Shown piece after piece: positions 7,001-15,316 of a stretch of 29,750 bases of DNA. Positions within the stretch are counted from its first letter, which is position 1. The number at the start of each line of letters is the position of its first letter. Made by a program: the position numbers and the translations under genes. Below the pieces are notes generated by a model. The model did no database searches. It was not told where the DNA came from and saw nothing but the letters and a program-made list of their open reading frames with translations. Source of the DNA: JBBRBB01 sp038206235 (GTDB taxonomy: Bacteria; Bacteroidota; Bacteroidia; Chitinophagales; Chitinophagaceae); contig JBBRBB010000039.1 of NCBI GenBank assembly GCA_038206235.1, forward strand, positions 1 to 29,750. Direction: 5' to 3'.

Positions 7001-7008
7001 CAAAGGTA
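7001..7008 (-). promoter_or_regulatory. -7 box of the atpDC promoter
   Basis: The minus-strand TACCTTTG matches TAnnTTTG exactly and lies 38 bp upstream of the atpD ATG. A clear -33 TTTG is not present at the usual distance; the expected place is occupied by the CTTTAAA repeat. Confidence 0.5.
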
Positions 7009-7018
7009 AGGGAATGGA

Positions 7019-7054
7019 GGTTTAAAGTTTTAAAGTGTAGAGTGTAAAGTTTTG
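7019..7054 (+). repeat. Degenerate heptamer repeat upstream of atpD
   Basis: The segment reads TTTAAAG, TTTTAAAG, TGTAGAG, TGTAAAG, TTTTG: 7-8 nt units in tandem. A closely similar run occurs at 7939-7972 on the other side of the EcsC gene. Immediately beyond it lies an inverted repeat GAACGAT (7054-7060) / ATCGTTC (7073-7079). Confidence 0.6.
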
Positions 7055-7203
7055 AACGATATCATCTCTCACATCGTTCCAAAAATTTATTATACTAAAG
7101 AAATAAATATTTATTGTGGATGAATTATCTGTACTCTGCTATTGGCTCATGGCTTAACTTTTGATTATTTTCATTGAACCATTAAAGTTCTTTAAGCAAT
7201 TTT

Positions 7204-7935
7204 ATGGAAGCATATATACAACAGGCAAAAACGGAACTTGCAAACTGGCAAAAAAAGATGCAAAAAAAACCTTCTTTGGTTGATAAAGTGTCAAAACGGA
7301 TTCAAAAGAAAATCAATGCAATTATACCTGAGAAGGTGCACAAAATAATTACAACTACTATTAAACAAATGATAAGAGGTGTATTGTTTGGTGCGGGTTA
7401 TATTACCTCTGAAAAAAACAGGTATAATACTTTCGAAGAAAGAGAATTTGCAATTAAACAGAAGATAGAGAAGTATAAAAAGACAGCAGCAGCAGAGGGT
7501 GGTGTAACTGGTGCCGGCGGAATTTTATTGGGGCTTGCAGAATTTCCTGTTCTTATAGCCATTAAAATAAAGCTGCTCTTTGATATTGCTTCAATGTATG
7601 GATTTAATATAAAAGATTATAAGGAAAGAGTTTTTATGCTGCATATTTTTCAGCTCGCTTTTTCGAGCCAGCAGCATAGAAGAAATATTTATTTGGAAAT
7701 GACAAATTGGGAAGAAAAAAGCAAATTACTTCCTGAAGATATAAATGAATTTGACTGGAGAAATTTTCAACAGGAATACCGTGACTATATTGACCTTGCA
7801 AAGATGGCGCAACTGATTCCGGGTATTGGCGCCGTTGTGGGTGTAATTGTAAATTACCGGCTTTTAAGGCAATTGGGCGACACTGCTATGAATGGCTACC
7901 GTATGCGGTTAGCAGAAAAGGGGTTAATTGGATGA
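7204..7935 (+). CDS. EcsC-family protein
   Basis: 243 residues. The body contains the glycine-rich hydrophobic stretch AAAEGGVTGAGGILLGLAEF, which enters PVLIAIKIKLLFDIASMYGF, and a second hydrophobic segment near the C-terminus (LIPGIGAVVGVIVNYRLLRQLG). This pattern is typical of the EcsC domain, named after the third gene of the Bacillus ecs locus; its biochemical function is not established. The N-terminal 60 residues are basic and amphipathic. It is monocistronic, divergent from atpD and convergent with ctaD, with which it shares a bidirectional terminator. Confidence 0.75.
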   Translation: MEAYIQQAKTELANWQKKMQKKPSLVDKVSKRIQKKINAIIPEKVHKIITTTIKQMIRGVLFGAGYITSEKNRYNTFEEREFAIKQKIEKYKKTAAAEGGVTGAGGILLGLAEFPVLIAIKIKLLFDIASMYGFNIKDYKERVFMLHIFQLAFSSQQHRRNIYLEMTNWEEKSKLLPEDINEFDWRNFQQEYRDYIDLAKMAQLIPGIGAVVGVIVNYRLLRQLGDTAMNGYRMRLAEKGLIG

Positions 7936-7938
7936 AGA

Positions 7939-7972
7939 TTTAAAGCTTGAATGTTTAGAGTTTAAAGTTTTC
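7939..7972 (+). repeat. Degenerate heptamer repeat downstream of the EcsC gene
   Basis: TTTAAAG, CTTGAATG, TTTAGAG, TTTAAAG, TTTTCAAG in tandem. The unit is nearly the same as in the array at 7019-7054, so the EcsC gene is bracketed by related arrays. Confidence 0.55.
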
Positions 7973-8035
7973 AAGCCCTTATTTTTTCACCCTTCTCTAC
8001 ATTTAAAGAAATAAAATATTTTACGGTGTAAATGA

Positions 8036-8060
8036 TGCATTACTCATGGTGCATTACTCA
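8036..8060 (+). repeat. Two-copy direct repeat
   Basis: TGCATTACTCA occurs at 8036-8046 and 8050-8060 (14-bp period), just before the shared terminator. Confidence 0.6.
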
Positions 8061-8064
8061 AAAT

Positions 8065-8110
8065 AAAAGCCCCCGCATTTTCAGCATGGCAGAAAATGCG
8101 GGGCTAAAAA
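8065..8110. terminator. Bidirectional terminator between the EcsC gene and ctaD
   Basis: GCCCC(C)GCATTTTC (8069-8082) pairs with GAAAATGCGGGGC (8092-8104), a 13-bp stem with one bulged C and a 9-nt loop. A-rich and T-rich flanks (AAATAAAA on the left, TAAAAATATT on the right) let it work in both directions for the two convergent transcripts. Confidence 0.85.
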
Positions 8111-8132
8111 TATTGAACTCAATTTTAAAATT

Positions 8133-9959
8133 TCAGTGATGACTTTCATCTTCCCCTACTGGCACGTTTTGCGGAATAAATTCTTTTCCATCTTTAGCAT
8201 AATCATAAGCCCAGCGGTGCACTTCGGGTATTTCACCCACCCAGTTACCATGCCCGGGATTAATGGGCGTTGTCCATTCCAGTGTATTGGCGCCCCATGG
8301 ATTTTGTGTCATTAGTTTTCTTCCTTTAAAAATGGAATAAAAAAAGTTGAATAAAAATAATATCTGCACAGCAAACACCACCATAGCCACAGTGCTGATA
8401 AAACGGTTGAGGTCTCCAAATTGCTTAAAGCTTTCCCATCCGGAGTAATCGTAATAACGGCGCGGCATGCCTGCAAGGCCTTCGTAGTGCATAGGCCAAA
8501 AAATAAGATATGCGCCGGTGAAAGTGAGCCAGAAATGGATATAGCCAAGTGTATTATTCAAATATTTGCCATACAATTTCGGGAACCAGTGATAAATGCC
8601 TGCAAACATTCCAAACATAGATGCCACACCCATTACAATATGAAAGTGAGCTACTATAAACATAGTATCGTGCAAATGAATATCGAGGGCAGAATTTCCA
8701 AGCCATACACCAGTTAAACCTCCCGATATAAAGAGGCTGACAAAACCAATTGCAAATAACATGGCTGGTGTAAATCGTATGCTGCCGCGCCACAGCGTGG
8801 TTAACCAGTTAAATACTTTTATTGCCGATGGCACTGCGATAAGAAGTGTGAGCAATACGAATATAGAACCGAGGAATGGATTTAATCCTGTTACAAACAT
8901 GTGATGCGCCCATACAAGAAAGGAGAGTGTTGCAATGGCGAATAAAGAACCTACCATTGCCATATAACCGAAGATTGGCTTACGGGAATTGACCGAAAGA
9001 ATTTCTGATGCCATGCCCATTGCCGGTAAGAGAATGATGTACACTTCAGGATGACCAAGAAACCAGAAGAGATGTTGAAAGAGTATGGCATTGCCACCCT
9101 CATTTGGCAACGCAGTATTTGTTGAAGAAATAAAAATGTCTGAGAGATAAAAGCTTGTTCCAAAATTGCGGTCAAAGATTAAAAGAATTAATCCGGATAA
9201 TAATACAGGGAATGAAAGCACACCCAACACAGCGGTGAAAAATAAAGACCAGATAGTTAAAGGCAGGCGTGTCATAGTCATGCCTTTTGTTCGCATATTT
9301 AATATGGTAGTAATGTAATTAAGCCCCCCAAGTAAAGATGAGATTACAAAGGTTGCCATGGAAATAAGCCATAAATCCATACCATGTTTTGAGCCGGGGG
9401 ATGCATCGTGCAAGGCGCTCAATGGCGGATAAGCTGTCCATCCTCCGCTGAAAGGTCCTGTTTCAACAAAGAGAGAAGATAGCATAATAATGCTTGCAGT
9501 AAAAAAGAACCAGTAGCTGAGCATATTTAAAAAGGGAGATGCCATATCTCTTGCGCCGCATTGAAGCGGAATAAGAAGATTTGCAAATGTTCCGCTAAGC
9601 CCCGCAGTTAATACAAAAAACACAAGCACCGTTCCATGTGTAGTTACGAGTGCATAATATAATTCGGGAGTAATATGACCACCTTTAGCCCACTTGCCCA
9701 AAATATCTTCGAGCCAGGGAAAATTAGAATCAGGGTAGCCTAATTGCAAGCGAAATAATACTGACATTAATCCTCCTAACACCGCCCATACCATGCCGGT
9801 AATCAGGAATTGTTTGCCAATCATTTTATGGTCCTGACTAAAAACATATTTGGTGATAAAGCTTTCGTGGTGATGATGAAACTCCTGTTGTTCATGATGA
9901 GTTACCTCCTGCGGAGTGCTAACTCCAACCTCTGTATGTAAACCTGCGTCGTTACTCAT
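8133..9959 (-). CDS. ctaD: Cytochrome c oxidase subunit I (A1-type haem-copper oxidase)
   Basis: 608 residues with about 12 membrane helices. Haem and copper ligands are present: the first haem a histidine in ALVTTHGTVLVFF, the CuB histidine and cross-linked tyrosine in GHPEVYIILLP, the HH pair in VWAHHMFVTG, and HDTMFIVAHFHIVMG for haem a3 and haem a. The GHPEV glutamate plus the N-x10-D-x6-N array in FANLLIPLQCGARDMASPFLN mark an A1-type enzyme with a D-channel. It reduces O2 to water and pumps protons. The N-terminus has a histidine-rich stretch (residues 21-31). It is the last gene of the act-cta operon, 50 bp after ctaC; no subunit III gene follows before the terminator. Confidence 0.96.
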   Translation of the reverse strand: MSNDAGLHTEVGVSTPQEVTHHEQQEFHHHHESFITKYVFSQDHKMIGKQFLITGMVWAVLGGLMSVLFRLQLGYPDSNFPWLEDILGKWAKGGHITPELYYALVTTHGTVLVFFVLTAGLSGTFANLLIPLQCGARDMASPFLNMLSYWFFFTASIIMLSSLFVETGPFSGGWTAYPPLSALHDASPGSKHGMDLWLISMATFVISSLLGGLNYITTILNMRTKGMTMTRLPLTIWSLFFTAVLGVLSFPVLLSGLILLIFDRNFGTSFYLSDIFISSTNTALPNEGGNAILFQHLFWFLGHPEVYIILLPAMGMASEILSVNSRKPIFGYMAMVGSLFAIATLSFLVWAHHMFVTGLNPFLGSIFVLLTLLIAVPSAIKVFNWLTTLWRGSIRFTPAMLFAIGFVSLFISGGLTGVWLGNSALDIHLHDTMFIVAHFHIVMGVASMFGMFAGIYHWFPKLYGKYLNNTLGYIHFWLTFTGAYLIFWPMHYEGLAGMPRRYYDYSGWESFKQFGDLNRFISTVAMVVFAVQILFLFNFFYSIFKGRKLMTQNPWGANTLEWTTPINPGHGNWVGEIPEVHRWAYDYAKDGKEFIPQNVPVGEDESHH

Positions 9960-10009
9960 GATTAAAATTTTTTTATGATGCTAAACAGCAAAATTTTGAT
10001 TTTCTGTTT

Positions 10010-11107
10010 TTACATTTTTGGATTCTTATCTGCCTGTTTTTTATTAACGGATGCTGCGGCATTTTTAGTGCTGTCTGCAGAAACGGGAATTGCCTGTTTC
10101 TGATTTGCCGGGTCTTTCTCAGGGAAGGCTGCAAAATAATTTGGCTTTTGCTGCGCTATCCACACATCAAACTCTGCCTGTGATACTACTTCAATTACGC
10201 CCTTCATAGAGTAATGACTGTTGCCGCACATTTGGTCGCAGCTTATCTCGTATTGAAAATTAGGATTATTAGTGATATCCCTCATTTCCTTAGTAGTGTA
10301 TTTTGGTGTAAACCACATAGTAGTAGGTGTGCCGGGCACTGCATCCATTTTCATTCTGAAATGAGAGAGACCTACATCGTGTATTACATCTCTTGAACCT
10401 ATGATTAATTTTACAGGTCTGTCTTTTACAATGTACATGGTAACATTAGCCACTACATCATCAAAATTTTTATCATCGGTCCAATCCTGTCCTAGAGAAT
10501 TACTTTTAGAGTCATCAATATTTTTGTAATATTTTTTTCCAAAGATGCCATCTTTTCCTGCGTAGCGGAATATCCAGCTAAATTGCTTTCCGGTAACTTC
10601 TACAAGTAATGGATTTTTTTCTTTCGGAGGTTCACTTGTAAAGGCAAACCAGTTCTTTAAACCAAATACTACCAGCGCTGTTAAAAATATGGCAGGGATT
10701 ACAGTCCAGATAACTTCTAATCTGTTGTTGTGAGGAAAATAAAATGCTTTTCTTTTGTCGCTTGCCTGGTAGCGGAATCCAAACCAAAATAAAAGTATCT
10801 GGGTAATAAAAAATACTATGCCCGTTACAATCAGTGTCATGTTTAGCATGAAATCAACTTTCTCTCCCTGTTCACTTGCAGCCGGGTAAGCATTCAGAGT
10901 TTTACCAACCAATGCCTGATTGCACCAGATAACACCAATAAGACCGGCAATAAGAAAAGCTAACATAAAAAAACCGTTTACCTTATTTTGTTCTTTACGG
11001 CTCTTCTCCTCCCCCTTTAAAACCTGCACATATTCACTTGCCTTGGCTATCTGAAATATGATAAGGTAGATTAGTATAATCACCACTATGGTAAAAAACA
11101 TTGCCAT
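10010..11107 (-). CDS. ctaC: Cytochrome c oxidase subunit II, CuA-containing
   Basis: 365 residues. Hydrophobic segments near 4-21, 47-65, 90-110 and 133-152 suggest up to four membrane passes, more than the usual two. The periplasmic cupredoxin domain holds the CuA ligands: H243 in VIHDVGLSHF, then ISCDQMCGNSHYSMKG with C290, C294, H298 and M301. The central residue of the CxExC motif is Q here. It takes electrons from cytochrome c (or directly from the act complex) and passes them to subunit I. A hydrophilic Lys/Ala/Asn-rich tail of about 45 residues closes the protein. It lies 56 bp after actF. Confidence 0.95.
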   Translation of the reverse strand: MAMFFTIVVIILIYLIIFQIAKASEYVQVLKGEEKSRKEQNKVNGFFMLAFLIAGLIGVIWCNQALVGKTLNAYPAASEQGEKVDFMLNMTLIVTGIVFFITQILLFWFGFRYQASDKRKAFYFPHNNRLEVIWTVIPAIFLTALVVFGLKNWFAFTSEPPKEKNPLLVEVTGKQFSWIFRYAGKDGIFGKKYYKNIDDSKSNSLGQDWTDDKNFDDVVANVTMYIVKDRPVKLIIGSRDVIHDVGLSHFRMKMDAVPGTPTTMWFTPKYTTKEMRDITNNPNFQYEISCDQMCGNSHYSMKGVIEVVSQAEFDVWIAQQKPNYFAAFPEKDPANQKQAIPVSADSTKNAAASVNKKQADKNPKM

Positions 11108-11163
11108 GATTTATTTCTGAAATTTTTTTTCCGTTAATCGAATATTTTTATTTTTCTAAAGTT

Positions 11164-12396
11164 TTATGTATGATGTATAACGCTCTCTTTCAGGAATGGA
11201 TTATACCGCGGCGTAACCGGCTTTTTGCTCAATGCTCTTGATGTAAAGAATATCATTAAGCCGGCGAATAATGCTGCTATACCAAAGTCCATCCATGAAA
11301 GCATTGCATCTTCTTTTCTTACACTGCCCATCACCATTTGATAAAAATCAATCCAATGCCCAAAAAGAATTAATACGGCCATAAAGGTCATTGTAGTATA
11401 ATTTCTTTTTGAAGTTCTCGTCATCAAAATTAAGATGGGGCAAACGAAATTGATTATGAGATTGAGAAAAAATATTCCTTTATAAGGTCCCTGCACACGG
11501 TGCTTGAAATAAATAGTTTCTTCGGGAATATTTGCATACCAAATAAGCATGTACTGAGAAAACCATAAATAAGTCCAGAAGATTGAAAAGGCAAACATGA
11601 ATTTTCCAATATCGTGCAGGTGCTCCTCATTCGCATATTCAAGATAACCTTTGTTTTTTAAATAGATAACCCAAAGAGCAATCAGGCTCATGCCGCTAAC
11701 AAAAGAGCTGGCAAAGGTGTACCAGCTATACATAGTGCTGTACCAATGTGCATCAAGACTCATAAGCCAAAGCCAGGGAACGGTGGAACCTACTGTTAAT
11801 CCAAACCACACAATAAATATTCCTGCAACGACGGTATTTTTCCAGATAAAGGCTTTACCATCTTCACCAACCAAAGGAGCTTCATCGGTTTGACTGCTAA
11901 GCTTACGCATACTGTATCCTAACAGGCTCCATAATCCAATTGCTAACGTTGTCCATATAAAAAAGAACACAGGGTTTAGAAATCCGCTTTTGCCTTTTAA
12001 TATTGCGTCATGTTCTACTTCCTCTTTATTTAACCAATGATATACCTGGTCATTCTTAGCAATAAAAACAATGTACATTAAAACAACAAATGCAATGGCG
12101 CCGAAAATAGGAACCAATGTTGAAATGGCTTCGGGCACACGGCGTATTGCAGTTGCCCATCCTCCCATGGCAAGCGTTGTGGCGCAGATAAAAAACATGC
12201 TTGCGTTACAGATCAACATCCAGAAAATGCTGTTATACATTATGGTTCCAAGAAAGATAGCTCTTTCGTGCTCATCACTGCTGATACCTTTTGTAAATAG
12301 CCCGATTAAAAATGCCAAAGCGCCAATGGCAATTAATACTAATGACACTGTTTTCGTTCTTGATGGAACTTCAAAATGTTCTCTTACTAATTCCAT
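11164..12396 (-). CDS. actF: Alternative complex III membrane subunit ActF
   Basis: 410 residues with about ten membrane helices (for example VSLVLIAIGALAFLIGLFT, AIAFVVLMYIVFIA, IFFLNLIINFVCPILILMT). Order and size match ActF, the second NrfD-like quinol-site subunit of alternative complex III. ActC and ActF form the membrane core; ActF is inferred from the operon order and is related to ActC in topology. It lies 32 bp after actE and 56 bp before ctaC. Confidence 0.9.
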   Translation of the reverse strand: MELVREHFEVPSRTKTVSLVLIAIGALAFLIGLFTKGISSDEHERAIFLGTIMYNSIFWMLICNASMFFICATTLAMGGWATAIRRVPEAISTLVPIFGAIAFVVLMYIVFIAKNDQVYHWLNKEEVEHDAILKGKSGFLNPVFFFIWTTLAIGLWSLLGYSMRKLSSQTDEAPLVGEDGKAFIWKNTVVAGIFIVWFGLTVGSTVPWLWLMSLDAHWYSTMYSWYTFASSFVSGMSLIALWVIYLKNKGYLEYANEEHLHDIGKFMFAFSIFWTYLWFSQYMLIWYANIPEETIYFKHRVQGPYKGIFFLNLIINFVCPILILMTRTSKRNYTTMTFMAVLILFGHWIDFYQMVMGSVRKEDAMLSWMDFGIAALFAGLMIFFTSRALSKKPVTPRYNPFLKESVIHHT

Positions 12397-12428
12397 TTTA
12401 TATGGTCATTTAACTTAATTAAACAGTT

Positions 12429-13073
12429 TTATTTTTTTGCCGATGCTGTACTATCTTTTGATGCAGGCGCTTTTGCGGCTTTTGCATTAGCAGCCTGCTT
12501 TGTTTTTATATATCGAATTACCATCCAGCGCTGGTAACGGTTTAGCTGCGAAGCATAAGAACCCATCAGGTTTTTGCCATACGTGGCTGAATAAAACATT
12601 TGCCCTTCGGGCATGCTTATCATGTTTGGGTCTCCTGCAAGATTTTTGGGGGCAGCGGGAAAAGGTCCGTTGCCACCTTTGTAAAGAGGCCCGTTACCAT
12701 CTAATGCAACACCATGACAAATGCCACAATTTATTAAATACAAACGTTCGGCTTCTTTCAATTGTCCCGTACTTAACGAATCTTCTATTGGACTTATAAT
12801 TTTTTTTGAAGCTACATAATTAGCAGAATCTCCAACAGCATCTTTTGCAAGAGGGAAAGGCAGTTCTTCGCCGCGGGCTATAGTACCGGCAACAGGCATG
12901 TTATTATAAAAAATGTGTTCCTCCGCAAGATTGCTATGGTCAATGTATGTTTCATAGGCCCTGCTGTAAGCCATATCAGGCATATATATAAATCCGGGAT
13001 GTCGTTTTACATTATTACAACTTAATGCAAATGCTACTACAGCGATAAGAGTAATTATTTTTAATTTCTTCAT
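12429..13073 (-). CDS. actE: Alternative complex III monohaem cytochrome c lipoprotein ActE
   Basis: 214 residues. The signal peptide ends in the lipobox ALSC with C19 as the acylation site, so the protein is a lipoprotein on the periplasmic side. One haem c motif, CGICHG (C116, C119, H120), is followed by a glycine-rich loop and GDPNMISMPEGQMF, which can supply the axial methionine. The C-terminus is Ala/Lys-rich. ActE is thought to carry electrons from ActA towards the oxidase. The spacing to actD is 12 bp. Confidence 0.92.
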   Translation of the reverse strand: MKKLKIITLIAVVAFALSCNNVKRHPGFIYMPDMAYSRAYETYIDHSNLAEEHIFYNNMPVAGTIARGEELPFPLAKDAVGDSANYVASKKIISPIEDSLSTGQLKEAERLYLINCGICHGVALDGNGPLYKGGNGPFPAAPKNLAGDPNMISMPEGQMFYSATYGKNLMGSYASQLNRYQRWMVIRYIKTKQAANAKAAKAPASKDSTASAKK

Positions 13074-13085
13074 TGTTCAACTGCT

Positions 13086-13676
13086 TTATACAATTTCAAT
13101 TCCGTGCTCTTTCATTAATATTTGTTCTTTATCATAAGTGCCGAGCCACCATCCATCTTCTGCTTCCTGAACTTCTGTGAGAACAGCGCCATTAGCTTTT
13201 GCAAATGCAAGCAGGTCTTCCGTATTTGTTTTTGCTGTGCATTCAATCACCATTACAAACAAATCGTCTGAGGCGCGGATATTAAATATGTGTTTCTTTA
13301 CAAAAGGAGCCATCTGGCACAAATAACAAAAAGTAAGCACCATGCCTACCGATGCAAACAATACAGTTAGCTCAAAGGTAATCGGTATCCATGCAGGTAA
13401 GGCAAAATGTGGCTTACCTCCTAAGTTTAAAGGCCAGTCTTTTGTAAATATCCAGCTTATGCCGCCTACTGCTGTTGCAGTTCCTGTAATGCCATAAATA
13501 AATCCTGCTGTGTGCAGGCTTGTTTCACGCAAACCCAGAGCATGGTCGAGACCATGTACAGCAAAGGGTGTATATACATCATGAATTTTATATCCTGCAA
13601 GGCGCACCTTTTTTACCGCAGGAAATAAAACTTCCTCATCATCGAAACAGGCAACAACAAATTTTTTCTTGGCCAT
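13086..13676 (-). CDS. actD: Alternative complex III subunit ActD (DUF3341)
   Basis: 196 residues from the ATG at 13676; a GTG two codons earlier is possible. The order is a soluble N-terminal part (AKKKFVVACFDDEEVLFPAV), two membrane helices (LHTAGFIYGITGTATAVGGI and PITFELTVLFASVGMVLTFC), and a soluble C-terminal part ending in GIEIV. This is the DUF3341 layout of ActD, a small accessory subunit that packs against ActC. It lies 12 bp before actE. The 102-bp gap to actC holds a tandem repeat. Confidence 0.92.
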   Translation of the reverse strand: MAKKKFVVACFDDEEVLFPAVKKVRLAGYKIHDVYTPFAVHGLDHALGLRETSLHTAGFIYGITGTATAVGGISWIFTKDWPLNLGGKPHFALPAWIPITFELTVLFASVGMVLTFCYLCQMAPFVKKHIFNIRASDDLFVMVIECTAKTNTEDLLAFAKANGAVLTEVQEAEDGWWLGTYDKEQILMKEHGIEIV

Positions 13677-13737
13677 AACCACAGATTTTAGCTATCAAGT
13701 ATCAGCCTTACCCTTCGCTATTAAATAATTCTTTTAT

Positions 13738-13776
13738 GCACTACTACCCTACTACCCACTACCAACTGCCAACTTT
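13738..13776 (-). repeat. Heptamer-type G-rich repeat between actC and actD
   Basis: On the minus strand: GTTGGCA, GTTGGTA, GTGGGTA, GTAGGGTAGTAGT. The period is 7 with drift. It begins at the actC stop and occupies the first 40 bp of the 102-bp gap. Confidence 0.7.
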
Positions 13777-13778
13777 CT

Positions 13779-15218
13779 TCAATGCGCATATTCATGTGCA
13801 AATTCTTCAACCGGTTCCACTTCTATATTTCCAATTTTTTCCTTAAAGCTTTCGCCGCTTACTTTTAAAATATGTTTTATTTCAGCAGTAGCAATTACCG
13901 GGAAATATTTTGAAAACAGGAAGAAGCAGGTAAAGAATAATCCAAATGTACCCACATAAAAACCAACTTCATACACAGTAGGACTGTAATATACACTCCA
14001 GCTGCTTGGTAAATAATCACGGTACAATGAGGTTACAATAATTACAAAGCGTTCGAACCACATACCTATGTTCACAATGATGCTCATGAAAAAAGTAACC
14101 GTAACATTTCTTCTTAATCTGCGGCTCCAAAATATTTGCGGGCTGATAACATTGCACGTCATCATTCCCCAATATGCCCATCCGTAAGGGCTGAATAAAT
14201 TTGCCCTGCTGTAAAAGAATGCATAGCCTTCATATTTATTCATGCTGTACCAGCCCATGAATAATTCAGTGAGATAAGCGCAGCCAACTATAGAGCCTGT
14301 TAATACAATTACTTTATTCATCGCTTCAATATGGCCTATGGTGATGTAATCTTCAAGGCTATATACTTTTCTTAATACAAGCATAAGTGATTGCACCATG
14401 GCAAACCCTGAGAAGATTGCACCCGCAACAAAGTATGGCGGAAAGATAGTTGTGTGCCATCCGGGAACAACTGATGTAGCGAAGTCGAATGATACTATTG
14501 TATGCACAGATAATACCAGCGGTGTTGCGAGACCCGCCAACACTAATGATAATGCTTCATGGCGCTGCCAGTGTTTAATGCTTCCGCTCCAGCCAAAGGC
14601 GGCAATGCCATATAATTTTTTGCGAAGTTTTGTTCTTGCTCTGTCGCGTACCGTTGCAAAATCGGGCAGAAGACCGCTATACCAGAATAATAATGATACG
14701 GTGAAATAAGTTGAGATTGCAAACACATCCCACAACAATGGAGAATTGAAATTAGACCATACCGGTCCACGTGAGTTAGGATAAGGAAAAATAAAAAATG
14801 CCATCCAAACTCTGCCCATGTGAAATACAGGAAATTGTCCCGCAGCCATTACCGCAAAGATGGTCATTGCTTCTGCGGCGCGGTTTACACCTGTTCTCCA
14901 TCCCTGGCGAAACAATAATAAGATTGCAGAGATTAATGTTCCGGCGTGCCCAATACCAATCCACCAAACAAAGTTTGTAATATCCCATCCCCAGCCAACT
15001 GTTTTATTCAAGTTCCACTGACCTACTCCATACGTAACCTGCCTGTACACACTGTAAACACCGAACATTAAGCATGCCACTGAAATAAAAAATCCTATGT
15101 ACCACAATTTTGAAGGCTTTGCTTCAATCGGCCGGCAAATATCTTCGCTTACCTGGTGATAAGTTTTTTCACCATTTACCAGCGGTTCGCGTAGTTGTGA
15201 TTCGTACTTTAAGTGCAT
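13779..15218 (-). CDS. actC: Alternative complex III NrfD-like quinol-oxidising membrane subunit ActC
   Basis: 479 residues, about ten membrane helices, with the polysulphide reductase NrfD fold. Visible landmarks are WIGIGHAGTLISAILLL near residue 90 (the histidine and glycine-rich turn conserved in quinol-binding NrfD proteins), SVHTIVSFDFATSVVPGWHTTIFPPYFVAGA, and WFERFVIIVTSLYRDYLPS. It forms the quinol site next to ActB. The upstream gap of 98 bp to actB is filled with heptamer repeats and a palindrome. Confidence 0.95.
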   Translation of the reverse strand: MHLKYESQLREPLVNGEKTYHQVSEDICRPIEAKPSKLWYIGFFISVACLMFGVYSVYRQVTYGVGQWNLNKTVGWGWDITNFVWWIGIGHAGTLISAILLLFRQGWRTGVNRAAEAMTIFAVMAAGQFPVFHMGRVWMAFFIFPYPNSRGPVWSNFNSPLLWDVFAISTYFTVSLLFWYSGLLPDFATVRDRARTKLRKKLYGIAAFGWSGSIKHWQRHEALSLVLAGLATPLVLSVHTIVSFDFATSVVPGWHTTIFPPYFVAGAIFSGFAMVQSLMLVLRKVYSLEDYITIGHIEAMNKVIVLTGSIVGCAYLTELFMGWYSMNKYEGYAFFYSRANLFSPYGWAYWGMMTCNVISPQIFWSRRLRRNVTVTFFMSIIVNIGMWFERFVIIVTSLYRDYLPSSWSVYYSPTVYEVGFYVGTFGLFFTCFFLFSKYFPVIATAEIKHILKVSGESFKEKIGNIEVEPVEEFAHEYAH

Positions 15219-15312
15219 TTAGTTTCTTGTTTCTTGTTTCTCGTTTCTTGCCTGCCCCGACAAAGGCGGGGTTTCTCGTCTCTCGTCTCTCGTTTCGTTC
15301 CCAATTCCCAAT
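15219..15312 (-). repeat. Composite heptamer array with embedded palindrome between actB and actC
   Basis: Minus strand, in order: GAATTGG twice, ACGAGAG twice and ACGAGAA, then the hairpin CCCCG-CCTTTGT-CGGGG (plus strand 15256-15272), then CAAGAAA, CGAGAAA, CAAGAAA, CAAGAAA running up to the actC start. At least three different 7-nt units follow each other, and the palindrome interrupts the array. Confidence 0.8.
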
Positions 15313-15316
15313 TCCT

